A stretch of DNA of 35,004 nucleotides from Brevundimonas sp. Lineage in GTDB: Bacteria > Pseudomonadota > Alphaproteobacteria > Caulobacterales > Caulobacteraceae. Under the pieces are notes generated by a model. That model made no database searches, was not told where the DNA came from, and worked only from the letters and a program-made list of their open reading frames with translations. Below are positions 1 through 10,919 of this stretch, piece after piece (the first letter of the stretch is position 1; every line of letters begins with the position of its first letter). Location of the stretch: NCBI RefSeq assembly GCF_018608325.1, contig NZ_JABAZW010000044.1, forward strand, positions 18,351-53,354, given 5' to 3'. The translations under genes and the position numbers were made by a program.

Positions 1-363
1 CTGGCTGACGCTGGCATCCGCGTGTCCCTGTTCATCGAACCCGCTGAAGAACAGGTCGAGGCCGCTGCTGCCGTGGGTGCGCAGGTGGTGGAGTTCCACA
101 CCGGGCGCTACTGCCACCTGACCGATCCAGCGGAGCGTGAGATCGAGTTCGAACGTCTGGCCGCGGCTGCGGCGCAGGCGGACATTCTGGGCCTTGAGGT
201 CCATGCCGGGCACGGCCTCGACTACGACACGGCGCCGCGCATGCTGGCGATCCCGGAAGTCCGAGAGCTGAACATCGGCCATTTCCTGATCGGCGATTCG
301 ATCTTCATCGGTCTGGACGGCGCGATCCGCCGGATGCGGGCGGCGATGGATGCGGCAAAATGA
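1..363 (+). CDS. pdxJ: Pyridoxine 5'-phosphate synthase, C-terminal part (5' end outside window)
   Basis: PdxJ condenses 1-deoxyxylulose 5-phosphate with 3-amino-2-oxopropyl phosphate to pyridoxine 5'-phosphate in the cytosolic vitamin B6 pathway. The frame is open from base 1, so only about the last 120 residues of a roughly 240-residue TIM-barrel enzyme are present. Recognisable segments are [18 protein letters not shown], a late beta-strand [12 protein letters not shown], and the phosphate-binding end [16 protein letters not shown]. The GTG at base 22 is an internal valine codon, not the start. Its TGA overlaps the acpS ATG (ATGA), which indicates translational coupling at the head of the conserved pdxJ-acpS-lepB-rnc-era block. 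The identification rests on family motifs and gene order and is strong. Confidence 0.95.
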   Translation: MADAGIRVSLFIEPAEEQVEAAAAVGAQVVEFHTGRYCHLTDPAEREIEFERLAAAAAQADILGLEVHAGHGLDYDTAPRMLAIPEVRELNIGHFLIGDSIFIGLDGAIRRMRAAMDAAK

Positions 364-761
364 TCGTCGGCGTCGGCGCGGACCTGTCTGACATCCGGCG
401 CATACAGGCGTCGCTGGAACGGTTTGGCGAACGGTTCAAGCAGCGCTGCTTCACCGATCTGGAGCGCGAACGCTCGGACCGCAAACCCGACGCCTCGTGG
501 AGCTACGCCAAGCGGTTCGCCGCCAAGGAAGCCTGCGCCAAGGCGCTGGGTACAGGGATGCGGGCCGATGTCTATTGGCGCGACATGGGGGTCGTGAACC
601 TGCGTTCCGGCCAGCCGACCATGGCGCTGACCGGCCATGCCGCCGAACATCTGAAACGACTGACCCCGCCCGGTCATGAGGCGAAAATCCACCTGACCCT
701 CAGTGACGAGCACCCCTACGCACTCGCCTTCGTGGTGATCGAAGCCTTGCCGCTGTCTTAA
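360..761 (+). CDS. acpS: Holo-[acyl-carrier-protein] synthase
   Basis: AcpS transfers 4'-phosphopantetheine from CoA to the serine of apo-acyl carrier protein, which activates fatty acid synthesis. The product is 133 residues, normal for the family. Both Mg-binding positions are visible: Asp8 in GVGADLSDI and Glu57 in [16 protein letters not shown], matching D9/E58 of the E. coli enzyme by my alignment. The ATG at 360 overlaps the pdxJ stop by four bases. The stop TAA lies in the 9-base sequence CTTAATCGC, which recurs just before the lepB ATG. It is almost certainly cotranscribed with pdxJ. Confidence 0.95.
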   Translation: MIVGVGADLSDIRRIQASLERFGERFKQRCFTDLERERSDRKPDASWSYAKRFAAKEACAKALGTGMRADVYWRDMGVVNLRSGQPTMALTGHAAEHLKRLTPPGHEAKIHLTLSDEHPYALAFVVIEALPLS

Positions 762-819
762 TCGCGTTATACCCGTCAGCAGACGACCGCGCAGACGCGG
801 CAAGGGATGCCTTAATCGC

Positions 820-1659
820 ATGAGCGAAGACCAAAAGCCCAACGACGCTTCTGTTTCTGCAGAAGCAGAGGCGACGACCGCGAACAGCACCGTCTATGCG
901 GACACGCCTGGCGACAAGCCAAAACCGTCGGCGGCCAGCGAGACCGGCGAAATCTTCAAGACGATCGTCTTCGCCCTGCTGATCGCCATGGTGCTGCGGA
1001 TCTTCCTGTTCCAGCCCTTCACCATCCCGTCGGCGTCGATGGAGCCGAACCTGTATGAAGGCGACTACATCATCGTGTCGAAGTGGTCGTACGGCATTTC
1101 GAAACATTCGATCCCGTTCAGCCCGCCGCTGTTCAATGGCCGGATCATGGGCTCGGCGCCGAAGCGTGGCGACATCGTTGTGTTCAAGCTGCCGCGTGAC
1201 AACAAGACCGACTTTATCAAGCGTGTCATCGGCCTGCCGGGCGACCGCATCCAGATGATCTCCAACAAGCTGTATATCAACGACAAGCCGGTTCAGGACG
1301 TCGTGGTCAGCACCCAGGAGGTGCAGGACATCTTCGGTTCGCATCCGGTGATCCAGGCGCGGGAAACCCTGCCGAACGGCAAGAGCTTCATGACCCAGGA
1401 CTTTGGTCCCGGAAACGATCTGGACGACACCCCGGTCTATGAGGTGCCGGTCGGCCACTACTTCATGATGGGCGACAACCGCGACAACTCGATCGACAGC
1501 CGCGTCGAACAGTCCAGCGGCGTGGGCATGGTTCCCGCTGAAAACCTGGTCGGCAAGGCGCAGATCATCCTGTTCTCGTGGAAGCCGGGCGCATCGCTGC
1601 TGAACCCGACGACCTGGTTCAAGGTCCGTCTCGACCGGTTCTTCAACGTCCTTCACTAA
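820..1659 (+). CDS. lepB: Signal peptidase I
   Basis: LepB removes signal peptides from exported preproteins at the outer face of the inner membrane. The product is 279 residues. It has a polar Ala/Pro/Glu-rich cytosolic tail (about 1-44), one transmembrane segment (about 46-66) and a periplasmic S26 catalytic domain. The nucleophile is Ser73 in PSASMEPNL. The general base is Lys134 in DFIKRVIGLPGD. Box E, MGDNRDNSIDSR, is intact. There is a single N-terminal membrane helix rather than the two of E. coli, which is common in alphaproteobacteria. No good ribosome-binding site precedes the ATG at 820: a purine stretch AAGGGA lies about 12-17 bases upstream. The start is kept because the protein begins sensibly there. 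Its TAA overlaps the rnc ATG by one base. Confidence 0.95.
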   Translation: MSEDQKPNDASVSAEAEATTANSTVYADTPGDKPKPSAASETGEIFKTIVFALLIAMVLRIFLFQPFTIPSASMEPNLYEGDYIIVSKWSYGISKHSIPFSPPLFNGRIMGSAPKRGDIVVFKLPRDNKTDFIKRVIGLPGDRIQMISNKLYINDKPVQDVVVSTQEVQDIFGSHPVIQARETLPNGKSFMTQDFGPGNDLDDTPVYEVPVGHYFMMGDNRDNSIDSRVEQSSGVGMVPAENLVGKAQIILFSWKPGASLLNPTTWFKVRLDRFFNVLH

Positions 1660-2369
1660 TGACCAACACACGGGCCGAGGCGGTCGCGGTGCTTGAGACG
1701 CGCCTCGGTCATATATTCAAGGACAAGGCGCTGCTGGAGCGCGCCCTGACCCACGCTAGTGTGGGAGAGGGCGCGCCCGTGGGCATTCACGGACCGCGCG
1801 ACAACGAACGGCTGGAGTTTCTGGGCGACCGGGTTCTGGGCCTGCTGGTCGCCGAACGAATGTCGCGGGAGTTTCCGACCGCTGACGAAGGTCAGCTCTC
1901 TTCCAGCCTGCACGCCCTGGTCGACAAGACGGCCTGCGCGCGGGTGGGCGAGGCTCTGGGCGTCGGCCCGGCCATGCGCCTGTCGCCGGGCGAGACCAAG
2001 ACCGGAGGTCGCCGCAAGGCAGGCGTGATCGCCGATGCGGTCGAGGCCATTCTGGCGGCTGTCTATCTGGACGGCGGTCTGGATGCGGCGCGTCGTTTCT
2101 TCGACGCCGCCTGGGCTGCCGAATTGGCCGCACCGCCGTCGCGCACCGTGACCAATCCGAAATCCGCGCTTCAGGAATGGGCGCAAGGGCAGGGACGTCC
2201 CCTGCCGACCTATCGTGTGGCCGAGCGAACGGGCTCGGATCACGCACCGACCTTCACCGTCGAGGTCTCTGTGCAGGGTGTCGAACCCTTGACCGCGCAG
2301 GGGCGTTCACGTCAGGAGGCGGAAAAGGCGGCCGCAACGGCTCTTTTAAAACGTGAAGGCGTAATTTGA
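1659..2369 (+). CDS. rnc: Ribonuclease III
   Basis: RNase III cleaves double-stranded RNA, including rRNA precursors. The start chosen is ATG 1659, where lepB TAA and rnc ATG share one base (TAATG). It gives 236 residues, the usual length. The endonuclease domain carries the signature NERLEFLGDRVLGL, with metal ligands Glu53 and Asp57, and a second pair Asp126/Glu129 in VIADAVEAILAAVYLDGG. The C-terminal third (about 160-232) is a double-stranded-RNA-binding domain that starts at NPKSALQEWAQ and ends GRSRQEAEKAAATALL. An upstream in-frame start at 1578 would add 27 residues lying wholly within lepB and is rejected. The stop overlaps the TTG start of era. Confidence 0.96.
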   Translation: MTNTRAEAVAVLETRLGHIFKDKALLERALTHASVGEGAPVGIHGPRDNERLEFLGDRVLGLLVAERMSREFPTADEGQLSSSLHALVDKTACARVGEALGVGPAMRLSPGETKTGGRRKAGVIADAVEAILAAVYLDGGLDAARRFFDAAWAAELAAPPSRTVTNPKSALQEWAQGQGRPLPTYRVAERTGSDHAPTFTVEVSVQGVEPLTAQGRSRQEAEKAAATALLKREGVI

Positions 2370-3313
2370 CCGATATCGAAAACCAGCGGGCGGGCTTTGC
2401 CGCCATCATTGGCGCGCCGAACGCCGGCAAGTCCACGCTGGTCAACCGGCTGACCGGATCCAAGGTCTCCATCGTCACCCAGAAGGTGCAGACGACGCGC
2501 TTCCCCGTGCGCGGCATCGCCATGGAAGGCGACGCCCAGATCGTGCTGGTGGATACGCCCGGCATCTTCACCCCGCGCCGTCGTCTGGACCGCGCCATGG
2601 TCGCCTCGGCCTGGGGCGGCGCGCAGGACGCTGATGTGGTGGTTCACCTGATCGACGCCCAGTCGCACATCAACGCCGAAGGTCGTGAAGGCACGGCGGC
2701 GGACCGTCGCTCGGCCGAAGACACCGAAACCATCATCACCAACCTGCAGTCCACCGGGACCAAGGTGATCCTGGCGCTGAACAAGATCGACGGCATGCGC
2801 CGCGACACCCTGCTGGCCCTGTCGCAGAAGCTGTTCGAGAGCGGCGTCTATGAAGAGGTCTATATGATCTCTGCCGCCAACGGCGACGGCGTTGAAGACC
2901 TGAAGCAGCGTCTGGCGCGCTCGATGCCCAAGGGCCCGTGGCTCTATCCCGACGATCAGGCTGCCGACGTGCCGGTGCGCGTGCTGGCCGCCGAGATCAC
3001 CCGCGAGAAGGTCTATCTGCGCGTCCACGAGGAACTGCCCTATTCGGCGGCGGTCGAGACGACCAGCTTCGAGGATCGCGCCGACGGTTCGGCTCGGATC
3101 GAACAGACCATCTATGTCGAGCGCGAGAGCCAGCGGCCCATCGTGCTGGGCAAGGGCGGCCAGACCCTGAAATGGATCGGCCAGAAGGCGCGCGAGGAAC
3201 TGAATGAGATTCTGGGGCGCCAGGTCCACCTGTTCCTGACCGTCAAGGTTGATCCGAAATGGCAGGACAGCCGCGCCCTGTACGCCCAGTTCGGTCTGGA
3301 TTTCGACGTCTGA
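2366..3313 (+). CDS. era: GTPase Era, 30S ribosome assembly
   Basis: Era is an essential GTPase that binds 16S rRNA and assists maturation of the 30S subunit. The start is TTG at 2366, overlapping the rnc stop (TTGA). No closer ATG precedes the P-loop. The product is 315 residues. The GTPase domain has the P-loop GAPNAGKST (16-24), the switch-II motif DTPG (62-65) and the base-specificity motif NKID (138-141). The C-terminal KH RNA-binding domain includes PIVLGKGGQTLKWIGQKAR. The chained overlaps from pdxJ to era, apart from a short gap before lepB, suggest one transcript. In many alphaproteobacteria recO follows closely; here it lies about 3.4 kb downstream. Confidence 0.96.
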   Translation: MTDIENQRAGFAAIIGAPNAGKSTLVNRLTGSKVSIVTQKVQTTRFPVRGIAMEGDAQIVLVDTPGIFTPRRRLDRAMVASAWGGAQDADVVVHLIDAQSHINAEGREGTAADRRSAEDTETIITNLQSTGTKVILALNKIDGMRRDTLLALSQKLFESGVYEEVYMISAANGDGVEDLKQRLARSMPKGPWLYPDDQAADVPVRVLAAEITREKVYLRVHEELPYSAAVETTSFEDRADGSARIEQTIYVERESQRPIVLGKGGQTLKWIGQKAREELNEILGRQVHLFLTVKVDPKWQDSRALYAQFGLDFDV

Positions 3314-3327
3314 GTTCCTGAGTTCCC

Positions 3328-4578
3328 GTGTTTGAAGTGCCGCGCACCGCCGGGGGGCATCCCCGGCTTGTCATAGGCGTCCTGGCGGCGCTGTTTCTGG
3401 GCAGCGCAATATGGGGCGGCGTGGCGACAGCGACCAAGATGCCGCAGGACGCCCTGCTGGCGTCCTTGCGTCCATCATCCCTGCCGCCGCGTCCAGAGGT
3501 GATCGTGGTGGAGACGCTGCCCAAGCTGGCGGCGCGCCTGGACGCTGAGGCGGCGGCGGGGCGTTTCACCGGCGCCGTGCTGGTGGCCAAGGGCGATCAG
3601 GTCCTGTTCCGACAGGTCTATGGCAAGGCCAACTACGAGCAGGGCCGGGCGATGAAGCTGGATTCCCGCTTCCGTCTGGCCTCGATCTCCAAACAGTTCA
3701 CGGCGGTGGCGATCCTGCGCCTTCAGGACGAGGGCAGGCTGAAGACGTCGGACCCTGTCTGCAAATGGATCGATCCGTGTCCGGCGGCCTGGGCTGACAT
3801 CCGCATCGGTCAATTGCTGGCCCACACCTCGGGCATTCCCGATCTGATGGCGCGCCCGGCCTGGGGCCTGCGTCGGGTGACCCATGCGACGATGGCGGAG
3901 CTGACCGAGGACTCCAAGAAATACCCGTTGCAGTTCGAGCCGGGAACCCAGGTCCGTTACGACAACGCCGCCTTCAATCTGGCAGCCGCCATCGTTGAAA
4001 AGGCCAGCGGCAAGTCGTTCGACGACTATATGCGCGACGCCTTCTTCCAGAAGCTGGGCATGGGCGACACCGGGCTTGATCTGGATGGGGGCGATCACGG
4101 CGTCATCATGGGCTACGCCAACCTGCCGGGCGGTCTGGCCGCCCAGCCGAACGCCAACACATCCATCGTGGCGGGGGCGGGCGCGGTCTATTCGACGCTG
4201 GACGACCTGTTGGTCTGGCAGCGCGCCCTGCACCGCGGGCATCTTCTGAAGTCGCAGAGCTATCAGCAGATGGTGGCGGACCACGCGCCTGCCGACATGG
4301 CGCCGACCGAGCGCGGCCATGTACGTCGCGACTGGGGTTATGGCATCTTCGCCAACAGCCTGGGCGATCGGGTCAGCCCTGCCTTCCACGACCGCCAAAT
4401 CTATCACACCGGCAGCTGGGGCGGTTTCCGAAATCTGATGAGCTATCAGCCGGATGCCGACGTGACGGTGATCGTTCTGTCGAACAATTATCATCTGCGT
4501 GACCAGGTGTTCCTGATCACGCAGCAGGCGATGGCAGAGGCGCTGGGCCGGGACTTCCCCACGACCCTGGCGCGCTGA
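3328..4578 (+). CDS. Serine hydrolase, beta-lactamase (class C / penicillin-binding) family
   Basis: This is a predicted secreted or membrane-anchored serine hydrolase of 416 residues. An uncleaved-signal-like helix (about 14-34) is followed by the serine beta-lactamase/D-aminopeptidase fold. The SxxK catalytic motif is Ser119-Ile-Ser-Lys122 in RLASISKQF. The second motif is a Tyr-x-Asn in VRYDNAAFNLAAA, and the KTG-equivalent is His-Thr-Gly in YHTGSWGGF. These mark the broad beta-lactamase-related family, many of which are esterases or peptidases rather than true beta-lactamases. The substrate cannot be assigned. It starts with GTG 3328, 14 bases after era, with another in-frame GTG three codons later. 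It probably rides on the era transcript. Its TGA abuts the stop codon of the convergent CoA-transferase. Confidence 0.85.
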   Translation: MFEVPRTAGGHPRLVIGVLAALFLGSAIWGGVATATKMPQDALLASLRPSSLPPRPEVIVVETLPKLAARLDAEAAAGRFTGAVLVAKGDQVLFRQVYGKANYEQGRAMKLDSRFRLASISKQFTAVAILRLQDEGRLKTSDPVCKWIDPCPAAWADIRIGQLLAHTSGIPDLMARPAWGLRRVTHATMAELTEDSKKYPLQFEPGTQVRYDNAAFNLAAAIVEKASGKSFDDYMRDAFFQKLGMGDTGLDLDGGDHGVIMGYANLPGGLAAQPNANTSIVAGAGAVYSTLDDLLVWQRALHRGHLLKSQSYQQMVADHAPADMAPTERGHVRRDWGYGIFANSLGDRVSPAFHDRQIYHTGSWGGFRNLMSYQPDADVTVIVLSNNYHLRDQVFLITQQAMAEALGRDFPTTLAR

Positions 4579-6710
<2,132 letters not shown>

Positions 6711-6711
<1 letters not shown>

Positions 6712-7442
6712 TGGATTTTCACGAAGAAGCCTTCGTCCTGTCAGCGCGCACCCATGGCGACACGGGGGCGGTCGTGGATCTGCTGACCGAGACCAATGGG
6801 CGGCGCTCGGCCTATGTGGCGGGTGGGGCTTCACGCAAGATGCGGCCCTTCCTGCAGCCCGGCGCGCGGGTCGTGGCGGATTACCGCGCACGTACATCCG
6901 ATCATCTGGGCGCGGCGCGGCTGGAACCGATGGGAGAGGGGCCAAGCGCCCTGTTCGACGACGCCCTGGCCCTGACCGGACTGGCCGCAGCGGCGGGCGT
7001 GGCGCAAGGCGCGCTGCCGGAGCGTGAGCCGCATCCCGGCGTGTTTCTGGCGTTCGAGGCCCTGATGGCCGCCTTCGTCATGCCCAGCGTCTGGCCCGCC
7101 ATCTTCGTGCGGTTTGAGGCGGGTCTGCTGGAAGACCTAGCCTTTGGACTAGACCTGTCCCGGTGCGCGGCGACCGGCACAGCCGACGACCTGATCTATG
7201 TCAGCCCCCGCACGGGACGGGCGGTCAGCCGCGAGGCGGGTGCGCCATACGCCGACAAGATGCTGACCCTGCCGCCCTTCATGCTGGGCGCGCAGGCGGG
7301 ACTGATCGAGGGCGACGTGAAGGCCGGCTTCGACCTGACCGGCCACTTCCTCGAACAGTTCGTCTTCCACCCCCAGAACAAGCCCCTGCCGCCCGCGCGT
7401 ATCTGGATGCTGGACAAGCTGGCGGAAGCCGGACGGCTTTAG
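6711..7442 (+). CDS. recO: DNA repair protein RecO
   Basis: RecO works with RecR to load RecA on SSB-coated single-stranded DNA in gap repair. The product is 243 residues, typical for the family. The N-terminal OB-fold begins MDFHEEAFVLSARTHGDTGAV, with the characteristic strand order leading to RPFLQPGARVVADYRAR. The helical C-terminal domain includes VFLAFEALMAAF and FEAGLLEDLAFGLDL, and ends PPARIWMLDKLAEAGRL. No zinc-binding cysteine cluster is evident; the only cysteine I see is in LSRCAATG. The ATG overlaps the stop of the preceding gene. A hairpin covers its stop codon. Confidence 0.92.
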
Positions 7443-7471
7443 GCCGTACTCAAGTTGGCTGGTACGGCCTA
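7440..7471. terminator. Perfect 10-bp hairpin between convergent recO and parE
   Basis: TAGGCCGTAC (7440-7449) and GTACGGCCTA (7462-7471) are exact inverted copies with a 12-base loop. The left arm includes the recO stop codon. It sits in the 39-base gap between the convergent genes recO and parE, where a bidirectional terminator is expected. There is no strong T-run on either side, so termination efficiency cannot be inferred. Confidence 0.6.
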
Positions 7472-7481
7472 ACTCTGAAAC

Positions 7482-9578
7482 TCAGACGTCCAGTTCTTCT
7501 TTTACGAACTGCGCGTTTTCCTGAATGAACTGGAAGCGCGCCTCGGCTCGTTTGCCCATCAGGCGTTCGACCAGATCCTCGACGCTGGATTCGGCGTCGG
7601 GTACGGTGATGCGCGCCAGGGTCCGCTTCTTGGGATCCATGGTGGTTTCCTTCAACTGGGAAGCCATCATTTCGCCCAAGCCCTTGAACCGGCCGATCTC
7701 GGTCTTCTTGCCCTTGAAGACGGTGGCCATCAGCTCTTCGCGGTGGGCGTCGTCGCGGGCGTATTCGCTGAGCGGGCCAGCGGAAATCCGATAGAGCGGC
7801 GGCAGGGCCATGAAGACCCGGCCCTGACGGATCGTCTCGGGCATGACGCGATAGAAGAAGGTGATCAGCAGCGCCGCGATGTGCGCCCCGTCCACGTCAG
7901 CGTCAGTCATGATGACAATACGCTCGTAGCGCAGGTCGTCGATGTTGAAACGGTTGCCAGGCTGGACGCCCAGGGCCAGGGCCAGATCGGATAGTTCGAC
8001 GTTCTGGCGCAGCTTGTCGGCGGTGGCCGACGCCACATTAAGAATTTTGCCGCGCAGGGGCAGGATGGCCTGGGTCGTGCGGTCACGCGCCTGTTTGGCC
8101 GAGCCGCCAGCCGAATCGCCTTCGACGATGAACAGTTCGGTGCCTTCTGCGGCCTGACGGCTGCAGTCCGACAGCTTGCCCGGCAGGCGCAGCTTGCGTG
8201 TGGCGGCGGCGCGCTGGACTTCCTTGTCTTTGCGGCGACGCAGGCGGTCCTCGGCCCGGTCGACGACGAAGCCCAGCAGGGCGTTGGCCTGTTTGGGGCT
8301 TTCGGTCAGCCAGTGGTCCAGCGGGTCGCGCAACAGCTGTTCGACCAGACGAGCGCCTTCCGGGGATGACAGTCGGTCCTTGGTCTGACCCTGGAACTCA
8401 GGATTGCGGATGAAGACGCTGATCAGGGCGCCGGCGTTGGCGATGACGTCTTCCGCCGTAATGATGCCCGCACGCTTCTCGTTGGTCAGTTCGCCATAGG
8501 CCTTCAGACCCTTGACCAGGGCGGCGCGGAAGCCCGCCTCGTGCGTGCCGCCGTCAGGGGTCGAGACCGTATTACAATAGGACTGGATGAAGCCGTCGGA
8601 CTCGCCAAAGCCGATGGGCGACCAGGTGACGGCCCACTCGAAGGCGCCCGCCTCGCCCTGACGCTCTGCGCGACCGGCGAAGGTGGGTGTGACAGTGTCC
8701 AACTGACCAATGCGGTCGGACAGGGCGTCGGCCAGACCGCCGGGGAAGTGCAGCAGGGCCTGGGCCGGTGTGGCGTCGGTGATCCGGTCCGGCGCACAGG
8801 TCCATTTGATCTCTACGCCACGGAACAGATAGGCCTTGGACCGGGCCATGCGGAACAGGCGCGCAGGCTTGAAGGCCGCGCCCATGCCGAAGATTTCATC
8901 ATCCGGCTTGAACCGGATCAGGGTGCCCTTCTTCTTGGAAGGACCGACCTGCTGGATGGGGCCGAGGACGTGGCCACGGCTGAACGACTGACGCCATTCA
9001 AAGCCGTCGCGCCAGACAGTAACGTCCAGATGTTCCGACAGGGCGTTGACGACCGAGACACCGACGCCGTGCAAACCACCAGAAGTTTCATAGGCTTTTC
9101 CTGAGAACTTACCACCTGAGTGGAGGACGGTCATGACCACCTCCAGCGCTGATTTGCCGGGGTGTTTCGGGTGTGGATCGACCGGAATGCCGCGTCCGTC
9201 GTCGCGTACCGACAGATAGCCGTCGGCATCCAGATCGACGGTGATCAGCTTGGCGTGGCGGGCCACGGCCTCGTCCATCGCATTGTCGAGAACTTCGGCG
9301 AACAGGTGGTGCAGGGCGCGTTCGTCGGTGCCGCCGATATACATGCCGGGGCGTTTGCGGACGGGCTCCAGCCCCTCCAGCACTTCGATCGACGAGGCGG
9401 AATAGCCGGTGGCGTTCGCCGCGTTTGTTGCGGCCTGCACAGACGCAGACGTCGGCGCAGGGGCCGACGTCGGGGCGGCAGCGGGTGCTGCCGCAGGCGG
9501 TGTCGCCACAGCGGGCTTGGGAGGCTCGGGTTTGCGAGCTTCGGGTTCGTCGTCAAAAGCGAAGAGGTCGGCGGCCAT
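7482..9578 (-). CDS. parE: DNA topoisomerase IV subunit B
   Basis: ParE supplies the ATPase of topoisomerase IV, which decatenates daughter chromosomes. The product is 698 residues. Residues 1-60 are an Ala/Pro-rich, probably disordered extension. The GHKL ATPase domain has Glu95 and Asn99 in EVLDNAMDEA, then DDGRGIPVD and SGGLHGVGVSVVNALS. The TOPRIM domain has EGDSAGGSAKQARDR and DADVDGAHIAALL. The segment ASATADKLRQNVELSDLALALG fits ParE better than GyrB. The C-terminus reads RFQFIQENAQFVKEELDV. The ATG at 9578 lies inside the end of the upstream O-antigen ligase gene (26-base overlap), so the two are probably cotranscribed. It is convergent with recO. Confidence 0.94.
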   Translation of the reverse strand: MAADLFAFDDEPEARKPEPPKPAVATPPAAAPAAAPTSAPAPTSASVQAATNAANATGYSASSIEVLEGLEPVRKRPGMYIGGTDERALHHLFAEVLDNAMDEAVARHAKLITVDLDADGYLSVRDDGRGIPVDPHPKHPGKSALEVVMTVLHSGGKFSGKAYETSGGLHGVGVSVVNALSEHLDVTVWRDGFEWRQSFSRGHVLGPIQQVGPSKKKGTLIRFKPDDEIFGMGAAFKPARLFRMARSKAYLFRGVEIKWTCAPDRITDATPAQALLHFPGGLADALSDRIGQLDTVTPTFAGRAERQGEAGAFEWAVTWSPIGFGESDGFIQSYCNTVSTPDGGTHEAGFRAALVKGLKAYGELTNEKRAGIITAEDVIANAGALISVFIRNPEFQGQTKDRLSSPEGARLVEQLLRDPLDHWLTESPKQANALLGFVVDRAEDRLRRRKDKEVQRAAATRKLRLPGKLSDCSRQAAEGTELFIVEGDSAGGSAKQARDRTTQAILPLRGKILNVASATADKLRQNVELSDLALALGVQPGNRFNIDDLRYERIVIMTDADVDGAHIAALLITFFYRVMPETIRQGRVFMALPPLYRISAGPLSEYARDDAHREELMATVFKGKKTEIGRFKGLGEMMASQLKETTMDPKKRTLARITVPDAESSVEDLVERLMGKRAEARFQFIQENAQFVKEELDV

Positions 9579-10896
9579 TCACATAGTCTGAGGCGATTCG
9601 GGACCGGTTCTGGTAGGCCCGTGCAGCCGGTCGAGCAAGCGGCGCGCGCACCGGGATCGGATCATAGGTCATTGCGCGGGACATAATCGCCAGCATCAGG
9701 ATCCACGGCAGGTTGGCGTGGGTCAAAAGAACGCTCTCTGACAGACTCAGCGCGGTGAAGACCGTCAGATAGGCGATGCTCCAATAGCCTTCGCGTGCGC
9801 CCATGCCGTTCAGCCGCACGATCACCAGAATGGCTGACACCAGCATTATGGCGCCGACAAAAATGGCGCCCGGCCAGCCCAACTGCACTAGCAGGTCAAT
9901 CCAGCCATTGTGCGCCGACGGCACAGGCCATTGCGTCTCCAGCCGGATTTCACGAGCCGGGATGGAGTCCACGCCCCAGAAGGCGCTGAAGCCGTAGCCG
10001 GTCATCGGCCGTTCGGCGACGCGGCGCATCAGGGCCTCCCAGATCAGGGTGCGCCCGGTCAGCGACGGATCCTTGCCCAGCGCCTGAAGGATGGCGGCAG
10101 AATCTGTATTCCAGAACCAGGCCGCCAGACTGGAGGTGAGGACGGCGAACCAGACCGCGACGATGGTTATGGCTGCGCCGCCCTGTTTCAGCAGCCACCA
10201 GAAACCGATCATGCCGACGCCCAGCAGCCAGCAGAGCAGAGAGGTCTTGGACTGGGTCGCCATGACCAGAAGCGTCGTCAGGCCGAAAGCCATCAACGGA
10301 ACCCAGGGTTTGCGTCCATTCTGGGCCAGATGATCGGCGGCCAAGACAGCGGCGGACGACACGGCGCCGACGACCATGACCAGACCCATCTGGTTCTTTT
10401 CGTACCACAGGCCGCGCCACAGGCCGGCGTTGTCCATCTGGTGCACGCCGATGCGCGGGAAGGCGAAGACCATGATCAGGCTGCCGACAGCCATAACCAG
10501 ACAGGTGTTCATCAACATGCGGGGCAGGGGGGCGCCCCTGAAGACGCAGCCCACATAGACGGCGAAGGCGCTGTTGATGGCCATGGCGATGACGCGTCGA
10601 CTGGTCACCTCAGGGTCGATGGACCAGTATTTAGACACATAGGCCAGAGCGATCAGGCCAAAGAGGATCAGCCATGCCGGCCAGGCGCGGATGATCTTCT
10701 CGAAGCGAAAGGCGATCAGGCCCGCCGTCACCGCATAGACGGGCAGCCAGACCATCCGAAGGATCGGGGTTTCCGCCTGATCGGGCGCCAGAACCGGCGC
10801 GATCAGGGCGCCGGTCATCATGAAGATGACAAAGCCAGCCGCCCACTGCTCCCACAGCGGCGGCGAATCATCGATCTGATCAGGCGATGCGCGCAC
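9553..10896 (-). CDS. O-antigen ligase / polymerase-like (Wzy_C, ExoQ-like) membrane protein
   Basis: This is a polytopic inner-membrane protein of 447 residues with about ten or more hydrophobic segments. Family hallmarks are the central GLWYEKNQMG and the long periplasmic loop containing GYGFSAFWGVD followed by AHNGWIDLLVQLGWPG. These are typical of the Wzy_C domain, which ligates or polymerises surface polysaccharide from undecaprenyl carriers. The exact glycan is unknown and no other glycan genes are near. The start is GTG 10896, 23 bases after the histidine kinase stop. No ATG fits better until well inside the first membrane segment. The last 26 bases overlap parE. The neighbourhood suggests a kinase-ligase-parE transcript. 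Confidence 0.85.
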   Translation of the reverse strand: MRASPDQIDDSPPLWEQWAAGFVIFMMTGALIAPVLAPDQAETPILRMVWLPVYAVTAGLIAFRFEKIIRAWPAWLILFGLIALAYVSKYWSIDPEVTSRRVIAMAINSAFAVYVGCVFRGAPLPRMLMNTCLVMAVGSLIMVFAFPRIGVHQMDNAGLWRGLWYEKNQMGLVMVVGAVSSAAVLAADHLAQNGRKPWVPLMAFGLTTLLVMATQSKTSLLCWLLGVGMIGFWWLLKQGGAAITIVAVWFAVLTSSLAAWFWNTDSAAILQALGKDPSLTGRTLIWEALMRRVAERPMTGYGFSAFWGVDSIPAREIRLETQWPVPSAHNGWIDLLVQLGWPGAIFVGAIMLVSAILVIVRLNGMGAREGYWSIAYLTVFTALSLSESVLLTHANLPWILMLAIMSRAMTYDPIPVRAPLARPAARAYQNRSRIASDYVNGRRPLRF

Positions 10897-10919
10897 GTCC
10901 GAACATTGGCCGCGCCCGC

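Noticed and set aside
700-1671. A 323-codon minus-strand open frame across lepB
   Set aside because: It overlaps lepB entirely, with Arg/His/Asp-rich composition and no recognisable family.
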